This document shows, piece after piece, positions 58,237-64,000 of a stretch of 64,000 nt of DNA. The stretch comes from CAKSEI01 sp964403505. Lineage in GTDB: Bacteria; Bacillota; Clostridia; Oscillospirales; CAG-272. The stretch covers positions 53,684 to 117,683 of the forward strand of contig CAYOFP010000004.1 in NCBI GenBank assembly GCA_964403505.1. The letters run 5' to 3'. How positions within the stretch are numbered: the first letter of the stretch is position 1; each line of letters starts with the position of its first letter. A program made the translations under genes and the position numbers. The notes under the pieces were generated by a model. The model had not been told where the DNA came from. It was given only the letters and a program-made list of their open reading frames with translations, and made no database searches.

Positions 58237-58488
58237 TTATATTATTTCCTCGAGCACATCGTACAGCGTGACGGGCGCTACCCTGTTTTCGCATAACGCA
58301 GAGATGATTTCTTCCGAGAAACACCGATCGCACGAAATGTCCTCTATATATGATATCTCGTCCTGCGTTATTACCATAACAGTATAGCTTTTGCTTCCGT
58401 TATTCCCTTCGCTTTCGATCAGGCGGTATACGGTCTCCTTTTCGTTTTCTTTTGCACTTTTCAGAATGATCGTTTTTCCTAACTTCAT
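58237..58488 (-). CDS. small protein, DUF6514-like
   Basis: 83 residues, no membrane segment or signal. YRLIESEGNNGSKSYTVMVI followed by ISYIEDISCDRCFSEEIISA and VTLYDVLEEII fits the pattern of DUF6514, short Clostridia proteins of unknown function; the match is by eye. AAAGGAGTATCCATCA precedes the ATG. Its stop lies within ten bases of the downstream promoter. Confidence 0.7.
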   Translation of the reverse strand: MKLGKTIILKSAKENEKETVYRLIESEGNNGSKSYTVMVITQDEISYIEDISCDRCFSEEIISALCENRVAPVTLYDVLEEII

Positions 58489-58694
58489 TGATGGATACTC
58501 CTTTGTCGTTGTCTTTTGCAGTTCCTGCGCCTATAAAATAAGAAACAACTCTATTGTAGAATGAATGTAAATTTATGTAAATCGTTTATTATACCTCTGA
58601 TTCGACATTATAACAGCATATACACATATTTTTTAGACGATTTTTGTTTTTTTCGACAAAATTCTTGCATATCTTAACACAATATACAAAAAAA
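58489..58694. other. AT-rich intergenic region
   Basis: Apart from the promoter at 58553-58581 I see no gene or structured element here. Confidence 0.4.
58553..58581 (-). promoter_or_regulatory. promoter of the DUF6514-like gene
   Basis: TTTACA, 17 bases, TACAAT on the minus strand. Confidence 0.6.
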
Positions 58695-58721
58695 GAAAGA
58701 CACCGCTTGTCGGTGTCTTTT
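58695..58721 (-). terminator. terminator of pgeF
   Basis: Stem GACACCG/CGGTGTC, five-base loop, flanked by A/T tracts; followed on the minus strand by TTTCTTTTTTT. Confidence 0.88.
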
Positions 58722-58734
58722 CGAGTGGTTATAT

Positions 58735-59520
58735 CTATTTCAGCGATATGATCGCCGCCATGGTGCCTCGGACGCCGTGTGTCGCCCGATGTGAGAAAAA
58801 GAGATCGGGCTCGCACGCCGTACATTTTTGGCAAACGCTGATGTTTTCCGGTCTGATGCCTGCACGCTCGAGGTAGTAAAGATTCATTTTCACGATATCG
58901 GCATACAGTTTACCGTCTCTGTGAGAAAAGAACGGTTCGCATACTTCCTTTCCCATAAGAGATGCGACCTCACCGTAAAAATCCATGCCAACCTCGTAAC
59001 AGCAGTCGTGTATGCATGCGCCGATCGCCGCCTGTATATTCTCACGCACAGCGCCGAGCAGACACATTTTTTTCACGGTCTCCATAGCAATTCCCGAGCA
59101 CGCTCCGCGCCACCCTGCATGAGCAGCGCCGATCACGCCTGCGCCCTCATCGTAAAACAGGATGGGCGTGCAATCTGCTATCTTTACGCATAAAACGAGA
59201 TCACGCTCATTTGTCACCATACCGTCAAATTCCCCGGCATATCCGATGTTTTCATGAGTGACTATCCTCACATCGCACGAGTGTATCTGATGAGCATACA
59301 CGAGTTTTTTTGAGTCAAGACCGACCGCTCCGCAAAAGATGCGGTAATTCTCATCAACGGTCCCGTTATCATCTCCGCGCCCGTATGCCAAGTTCATCTC
59401 AGACGTGTGCGGCAGAGCCGATACACCGCCGAATCGGGTAGAAAATGCGTGAGGCGCCGATATATTCCCACTCTGATAGAATTTGATTTTTTCCTGTGAA
59501 AAAAGACTGAATTTATCCAT
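58735..59520 (-). CDS. pgeF: peptidoglycan editing factor PgeF (YfiH/DUF152 family)
   Basis: 261 residues. LVYAHQIHSCDVRI and VIGAAHAGWRGACSGI hold the zinc-binding histidines, LCVKIADCTPILF the cysteine. Family members act as copper-dependent phenol oxidases or purine-nucleoside enzymes in vitro; in E. coli PgeF guards the composition of peptidoglycan stem peptides. Transcribed alone, with TTGACC, 17 bases, TAGAAT as a possible promoter just upstream. Confidence 0.92.
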   Translation of the reverse strand: MDKFSLFSQEKIKFYQSGNISAPHAFSTRFGGVSALPHTSEMNLAYGRGDDNGTVDENYRIFCGAVGLDSKKLVYAHQIHSCDVRIVTHENIGYAGEFDGMVTNERDLVLCVKIADCTPILFYDEGAGVIGAAHAGWRGACSGIAMETVKKMCLLGAVRENIQAAIGACIHDCCYEVGMDFYGEVASLMGKEVCEPFFSHRDGKLYADIVKMNLYYLERAGIRPENISVCQKCTACEPDLFFSHRATHGVRGTMAAIISLK

Positions 59521-59621
59521 ATCTATATTCTATTATATTTTTTGATATCGGTCAAGTTGAATTAATTATAAAATTATATATATCAGACAGAAATCGGATA
59601 TGATTTCGTTTTTTCTTTAAA

Positions 59622-59676
59622 TCCTATTGACTTGATAGGAAATAGATGCTATAATTCCTATTATAGCGATAGGAAT
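59622..59676 (+). promoter_or_regulatory. iscSU promoter with two matching operator palindromes
   Basis: TTGACT (59627-59632), 17 bases, TATAAT (59650-59655). Over the -35 lies TCCTAT-N7-ATAGGA (59622-59640), and just after the -10 ATTCCTAT-N7-ATAGGAAT (59654-59676): same half-sites, same spacing, centres 34 bases apart. Such placement blocks RNA polymerase; an Rrf2/IscR-type repressor is the obvious candidate, but no such gene is in the window. Confidence 0.75.
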
Positions 59677-59689
59677 TAGGAGGATAGAA

Positions 59690-60871
59690 ATGAATACCGT
59701 ATATTTAGATAATAATGCTACAACAAAAACAGATGAAGAAGTAGTAACTGCTATGATGCCCTATTATTCAGAAAACTATGGAAATCCGTCTTCGATATAC
59801 AGAATCGGCAGAGAAAACAGAAAGATTATTGAAGATTCAAGAGAAAAAGTAGCTCGGCTCCTGAATTGTGAACCAAATGAAATTTACTTTACTTCCGGAG
59901 GAAGCGAAAGCGATAATACCGCAATCAGAGGGATCGCTTACAGTTATAAAAACAAAGGAAATCATATCATTACATCTAAAATTGAGCATCCGGCCGTATT
60001 AGAAACCTGCGCTCAATTAGAAAAAGAAGGATTTGAAGTAAGCTATGTCGGCGTAAATGAAAACGGAATTATTAATTTAGAGGAATTAAAAGAACTTTTA
60101 AAACCGACAACTACATTAATAACAATAATGTTTGCAAATAATGAGATCGGCACGATCCAACCGATCGAAGAGATCGGAAAAATTGCCAAAGAACATGATA
60201 TTGTTTTTCATACCGATGCCGTGCAAGCAGTCGGGAGTATTGAAATCGATGTAAAAAAGTTAAATATCGACAGCCTTTCATTATCTGCACATAAATTCTA
60301 CGGGCCGAAAGGAATCGGTGCTTTATACGTAAAAAAAAGAACGAAATTCAATAAATTCATAAACGGAGGTCATCAGGAAAGGAACAAAAGAGCGGGAACC
60401 GAGAATATACCGGGAATCGTAGGACTCGCCAAGGCACTGGAATTAGCCTATCAAAATATAGAAGAACATAATAAGAAAATCAAGGAATTAAGAGATTACT
60501 ATGTTGAGCAAATAAAAGAAAAAATACCGTATATAAAAATAAACGGAGATATGAAAAAAAGGTTGCCCGGAAACAGCAATATTTCATTCAGATTTATTGA
60601 AGGTGAAAGCTTACTACTCAATTTAGATCTGAAAGGAATTTGTGCGTCGAGCGGCAGTGCATGTACTTCGGGTTCGCTCGACCCCTCCCATGTATTACTT
60701 GCAATGGGATTACCGCATGAGATCGCACACGGTTCACTCAGAATCTCAATCGGAAAATATAATACAAAAGAAGAAATCGATTATGTCGTAGAAAATTTAA
60801 TAGAGATCGTAGGCAGATTACGGGAAATGTCGCCGTTATGGGATAGATTTATTGAGGAGGAAAGCAAATAA
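59690..60871 (+). CDS. iscS: cysteine desulfurase (IscS/NifS)
   Basis: 393 residues, PLP-dependent. YLDNNATTKTDEEVVTAMMP at the start, PLP lysine in LSAHKFYGPKGIGALYV, and the active-site cysteine in SSGSACTSGSLDPSHVLLAM. Supplies sulfur for iron-sulfur clusters and thio-tRNAs. TAGGAGG precedes the ATG; the last base of the stop is shared with iscU. Codons are much AT-richer than in most neighbours. Confidence 0.95.
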   Translation: MNTVYLDNNATTKTDEEVVTAMMPYYSENYGNPSSIYRIGRENRKIIEDSREKVARLLNCEPNEIYFTSGGSESDNTAIRGIAYSYKNKGNHIITSKIEHPAVLETCAQLEKEGFEVSYVGVNENGIINLEELKELLKPTTTLITIMFANNEIGTIQPIEEIGKIAKEHDIVFHTDAVQAVGSIEIDVKKLNIDSLSLSAHKFYGPKGIGALYVKKRTKFNKFINGGHQERNKRAGTENIPGIVGLAKALELAYQNIEEHNKKIKELRDYYVEQIKEKIPYIKINGDMKKRLPGNSNISFRFIEGESLLLNLDLKGICASSGSACTSGSLDPSHVLLAMGLPHEIAHGSLRISIGKYNTKEEIDYVVENLIEIVGRLREMSPLWDRFIEEESK

Positions 60872-61311
60872 TGGAATATTCAGATAAGGTCATAGAACAT
60901 TACACAAACCCAAGAAACGTAGGTAAAATAGATGATGCCTCGGGAATAGGAGAAGTCGGAAATCCTGTTTGCGGAGATATCATGAAAATGTATCTTAAGG
61001 TAGAAAACAATGTTATAACAGACGTGAAATTCAAGACGTTCGGATGCGGTGCTGCGATTGCGACAAGCAGTATTTCAACAGAAATGATAAAAGGAAAAAC
61101 AATAGAAGAAGCCCTGAAATTAAAAAATACCGATGTCGTAAATAATTTAGGAGGCCTGCCACCCGTAAAACTTCATTGTTCGGTTTTAGCAGAAGAAGCG
61201 ATCCATGAGGCGATTGCAGACTACTACAGGAAAGAAGGAAAACTGACCGAAGAAGAAATAAAGAAAAAGTGTAGCTTAAAAGAACATCACTGCGAAAGCT
61301 GCGGCATTTAA
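60871..61311 (+). CDS. iscU: iron-sulfur cluster scaffold (IscU/NifU N-terminal type)
   Basis: 146 residues. Cluster ligands: Cys in GNPVCGDIM, Cys in FKTFGCGAAIATSS and Cys in KLHCSVLAEEAI, with the conserved Asp after the first. The tail KKCSLKEHHCESCGI adds three cysteines, common in clostridial NifU-like scaffolds. Builds 2Fe-2S or 4Fe-4S clusters from sulfur delivered by IscS. Same AT-rich codon use as iscS. Confidence 0.95.
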   Translation: MEYSDKVIEHYTNPRNVGKIDDASGIGEVGNPVCGDIMKMYLKVENNVITDVKFKTFGCGAAIATSSISTEMIKGKTIEEALKLKNTDVVNNLGGLPPVKLHCSVLAEEAIHEAIADYYRKEGKLTEEEIKKKCSLKEHHCESCGI

Positions 61312-61341
61312 TCGGCGGAGGAAAATTTAAAATAAATTAAG

Positions 61342-61370
61342 TTGGAAATTACGGCATAATGTGATATAAT
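61342..61370 (+). promoter_or_regulatory. promoter of the solute-binding lipoprotein gene
   Basis: TTGGAA, 17 bases, TATAAT with extended TGA, 20 bases before the ATG. Confidence 0.7.
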
Positions 61371-61389
61371 GTTATCGGAGGATGAATGT

Positions 61390-62232
61390 ATGAAGAAGAT
61401 AACATGCCTTATAATTATGCTGGTGCTTGTCCTGTGCTCCTGTGCCGGGCAAAGCGATAATATAACGACAGCCAAGGTGCAGAATCCCGAAAAAACATAC
61501 GGTACGGTACAGTATGCCATCGCATTCAGACAGGATGCAGGCACTTTGGCAAAGGTATTTGACGATACCCTCGCCGAGATGATATCAGACGGCAGCATCA
61601 GAAAGATATGCGAGAATTGGATCGATAAAGATATCACGGAATGCGCAGACGCAAATGAAATGCCCGAGGGAAACGACGGCTCGTTATATAACGCAAAAAA
61701 TGATGGCGGAATCAAGGTCGGCGTGATCAGGCTCGCCTATCCTATGGCATTCCGCGATGCTCAGGGTTGGGTATGCGGCATAGACGCAGATATCATACGT
61801 GAGATATCAAACAGAACAGGTATTGAGATATCATTTGTAAACGTCACAAGCAAGAATATGCTTGCCATGCTCAATTCAAGCGACAGCGAAAACAAAGCGG
61901 ACTGCATAATCGGCGGCGTGACGATAACGGACACTCTGAAAGAAAGCGTACTTTTTACAAGGCCGTATATCACGACGGGTCTCACACTCCTCGTCTCCGA
62001 CACGCAAAGCGCAGATATGACCCTCGAGGGCATGGAAGGCAAAAAGCTCGGCACGCAGGAGAATACATACGCAAATACGTACGCACGTGAAAGCGGTATC
62101 GACTTTTTTGAGATAGCCGAATATGAGAGTAATTATGACGGATACAACCGCCTCGTCTCTCACAATATACACGCACTGCTCGTCGACGAGCCCTTTGCCT
62201 ACTGGGCGATGCAGGGAAAGTTGGATAAATAA
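61390..62232 (+). CDS. SBP_bac_3-like lipoprotein with apparently permuted domain order
   Basis: 280 residues. Signal peptide with lipobox LCSC (Cys18). Residues 40-78 (AIAFRQDAGTLAKVFDDTLA, then SDGSIRKICENWI) look like the C-terminal end of a family 3 amino-acid-binding protein. Residues 107-280 look like its beginning and middle: IKVGVIRLAYPMAFRDAQG, CGIDADIIREISNRTG, IIGGVTITDTLKESVLFTRP and ALLVDEPFAYW, ending where the missing C-terminal helix should follow. No transporter genes are adjacent. GGAGG eight bases before the ATG at 61390. Confidence 0.82.
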   Translation: MKKITCLIIMLVLVLCSCAGQSDNITTAKVQNPEKTYGTVQYAIAFRQDAGTLAKVFDDTLAEMISDGSIRKICENWIDKDITECADANEMPEGNDGSLYNAKNDGGIKVGVIRLAYPMAFRDAQGWVCGIDADIIREISNRTGIEISFVNVTSKNMLAMLNSSDSENKADCIIGGVTITDTLKESVLFTRPYITTGLTLLVSDTQSADMTLEGMEGKKLGTQENTYANTYARESGIDFFEIAEYESNYDGYNRLVSHNIHALLVDEPFAYWAMQGKLDK

Positions 62233-62411
62233 GAAATAAGCAACAAACTCCCGGCGGGTTTGCTTTGTGTCGTTACTAATATTTCACTGTTACCGTAAAG
62301 AATGGCCTTTTCCAAATATAAATAATTTCATTCCTTTGTTATATTGAAGCGAGCAGGCTGTTCTCGGAAAGAATTTATATACCCATAAAAGAGCAAAAAA
62401 GGGAATGATAA
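62233..62411 (+). other. intergenic region before the helicase
   Basis: A weak terminator-like hairpin, CAAAC-T-CCC/GGGTTTG, lies at about 62245-62264. No clear promoter for the helicase was found. Confidence 0.4.
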
Positions 62412-64000
62412 ATGCAAATTTTAAACGGACTGAATAAAGAGCAAAAAGAAGCTGTAACTGCAACAGAAGGATATGTTCGGGTTATCGCCGGTGCGGGAAC
62501 CGGCAAAACCCGAACGTTGACTCATAGATACGCATATCTTATTGAAGAACTTGGGATATCACCTTCCAATATATTGTGTATCACTTTTACAAATAAAGCG
62601 GCAAATGAGATGAAACGACGTATAAAAGCCATGCTGGGAGAAGAATTTGACACGTCGTTTGTGGCAACGCTGCATGCTTTCTGTACCCGGGTGCTGCGCG
62701 AGGAAATATTCAGGCTTTTTTATCCGGAAAATTTCATCGTACTGGATAATATCGATCAAAAGAAAATTCTTGAAGAAGTGTATGAGGAAATGGGGCTGAA
62801 AATGGATACAGCCAGTTTTCGATTCATGATAGATCAGATTCGATATTATAAAAATCTCATTACATATGTAGAATATTTATCCGATCCGAATTTTGATTAT
62901 TCCACACTCACGTCTGAAAAGAATACGGACGAAATTATTTTCCGTTATATCAAGAAACAGCGCAAGTATTTCGGACTGGATTTTTTTGACCTAATTAATT
63001 TTACAATTTATTTATTCCGCAAGTATCCTGATGTCCTTTTAAAATGGCAAAAGCGTCTTTGTTACATAATGGTGGACGAATTTCAGGATATCACAGCAAA
63101 GGAATTTAAGCTTATCCGCCGTCTGTCAGAAGTAAATCAAAATCTCTTTGTTGTTGGCGATCCGGATCAGAATATCTATGAATGGCGCGGTTCCAACATG
63201 GGTGTGCTTGTGAATTTTGAAGGATCGCTCAATAACGAGTGCTTTGAAAATCAATTTAATTTTAAAGTGCGTGACATTGTTCTGAATGAAAACTATCGCT
63301 CCACGAAACAAATTCTGAACGTTGCTAACTCGCTTATCGAAAAAAATAACAACCGTGTTAAAAAAGAACTTTTCACCACTACGGCGGATGGCAGCACAGT
63401 GCAGTATTTTCACGGGAAAAGCGATAAAGAGGAAATCCAATTTATTTGCAACGAAATAAAATCTTATAAAGAAAACGGCGGTAATTACGCCGATTTTGCT
63501 GTACTTTATCGTTCTAACTATGTTTCACGCTTTGTGGAACAGGGCTTTTTGTCAGAAAATATTCCCTATGTTGTGTATGGAGGCGTGGGTTTTTATGAAC
63601 GCACAGAGATAAAAGATGTGCTTTCCTATATGCGGCTTGTAGATAATACAGATGATGATTTATCCTTTAAGCGCATCGTCAATATTCCCAGACGAAAAAT
63701 TGGCAAAATAAAACTGGCAATCATACAAAAATACGCTGATGAAAACCGGATTTCGCTTTTTCGTGCGTTAAAAGCTCTTTGCCGCAGTGAAAGTATGAAA
63801 GGATGTAAAGCGTCTGAATTTGTTGATACCATTGAAAGGTTACGGCCCTTGGCGGATAACTTGTCTGTATCGGATCTGCTGCAAAAAATCATCAAGGAGA
63901 CAGGGTATGAACTTTATATTCGAGAAAGCGGGGATATTGAACGACTTGACAATGTGACAGAACTGCTGCGCAGTATCGTAACGCAGGAGAATGAATTTGG
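62412..64000 (+). CDS. UvrD/PcrA-family DNA helicase (3' end beyond the window)
   Basis: 529 codons are present and the frame is open to the end. Motif I AGAGTGKTRTLTHRYAYL, motif Ia FTNKAANEMKRRI, motif II MVDEFQD, motif III VGDPDQNIYEWRG and motif IV ENYRSTKQI mark a 3'-5' superfamily 1A helicase. MQILNGLNKEQKEAV is the usual PcrA start. AAGGGA lies seven bases before the ATG. Codons are AT-rich. PcrA is the likely identity; a shorter UvrD-like relative cannot be excluded from the part visible. Confidence 0.9.
   Translation, partial: MQILNGLNKEQKEAVTATEGYVRVIAGAGTGKTRTLTHRYAYLIEELGISPSNILCITFTNKAANEMKRRIKAMLGEEFDTSFVATLHAFCTRVLREEIFRLFYPENFIVLDNIDQKKILEEVYEEMGLKMDTASFRFMIDQIRYYKNLITYVEYLSDPNFDYSTLTSEKNTDEIIFRYIKKQRKYFGLDFFDLINFTIYLFRKYPDVLLKWQKRLCYIMVDEFQDITAKEFKLIRRLSEVNQNLFVVGDPDQNIYEWRGSNMGVLVNFEGSLNNECFENQFNFKVRDIVLNENYRSTKQILNVANSLIEKNNNRVKKELFTTTADGSTVQYFHGKSDKEEIQFICNEIKSYKENGGNYADFAVLYRSNYVSRFVEQGFLSENIPYVVYGGVGFYERTEIKDVLSYMRLVDNTDDDLSFKRIVNIPRRKIGKIKLAIIQKYADENRISLFRALKALCRSESMKGCKASEFVDTIERLRPLADNLSVSDLLQKIIKETGYELYIRESGDIERLDNVTELLRSIVTQENEF

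Overview
The window looks like a stretch of chromosome from an anaerobic, gut-type Clostridia (Firmicutes), most likely an uncultured relative of Oscillospirales/Eubacteriales. This is inferred from an Rnf complex, strong Shine-Dalgarno sites (GGAGG), TTGACA/TATAAT promoters with 17-base spacers, a tandem glycine riboswitch, TrmK, r1t-type holin, DUF1540 and DUF1858 proteins, IscSU, LuxS and lipoproteins with LCSC lipoboxes. Most genes are moderately GC-balanced. A few are clearly AT-richer (GNAT at 33.9 kb, broken methyltransferase at 47 kb, HELLH protein at 51.8 kb, iscSU at 60 kb, helicase at 62.4 kb) and may be acquired. No phage, plasmid, transposase or CRISPR array is present.

Layout. 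0-2.5 kb: the start of an rnfCDG operon on the minus strand. 2.6-2.8 kb: tRNA-Met and tRNA-Glu. 2.8-5.5 kb: a DHHW/MBOAT O-acetylation pair. 6.3-7.3 kb: an orphan holin-amidase lysis pair. 7.4-12.3 kb: two zinc-ribbon ABC half-exporters with a DUF1854 protein between them. 12.5-14.2 kb: a tightly coupled NTP-transferase / DivIVA-like / fumarase-beta operon. 14.7-16.9 kb: two convergent XRE-TPR-like regulators. 17.2-20.7 kb: tRNA-Thr, a degenerate acyl-carrier-like protein, prfB, nif3, trmK. 20.7-25.2 kb: HIT protein, glycine-riboswitch-controlled AGCS symporter and pncB, interspersed with four copies of one palindromic repeat. 25.4-27 kb: rpiB-tsaB-tsaE. 27-32 kb: an ArsR-like regulator divergent from a heterodimeric ABC exporter. 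32-34.5 kb: luxS-mtnN operon and tRNAs. 34.5-40.6 kb: DMT exporter, a histidine kinase/response regulator pair, HtrA protease and galM, with two copies of a second repeat bracketing htrA. 40.7-44.7 kb: FAD-Rieske enzyme, phosphoesterase, TrmO, esterase. 44.8-45.3 kb: tRNA-Val and two hairpin arrays. 45.3-52.2 kb: WG-repeat lipoprotein, broken methyltransferase, acyltransferase and the uxaBA galacturonate genes. 52.3-58.2 kb: a GldA/F/G-like ABC system with DUF4340 and parvulin lipoproteins. 58.2-64 kb: pgeF, iscSU, an unusual solute-binding protein and the 5' part of a UvrD/PcrA helicase.

How it works together. Several units are classical modules: luxS with mtnN (SAH recycling), tsaB/tsaE (t6A), trmK/nif3, uxaB/uxaA (hexuronate catabolism), and a kinase-regulator pair beside htrA that resembles the CssRS secretion-stress circuit. 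The htrA promoter carries 11-base-spaced direct repeats where an OmpR-type regulator would bind.

The most unusual content is non-coding. Four unrelated families of structured repeats occur, and in three of them paired arms differ between copies yet still match within a copy. They sit at fixed places relative to genes (just before start codons, just after stop codons, after tRNA terminators). At protein level the main oddities are a solute-binding domain that appears circularly permuted, an acyl-carrier-like protein without the phosphopantetheine serine, a stand-alone FakA-like C-terminal domain in the luxS operon, and an otherwise intact methyltransferase interrupted by one in-frame TAA.
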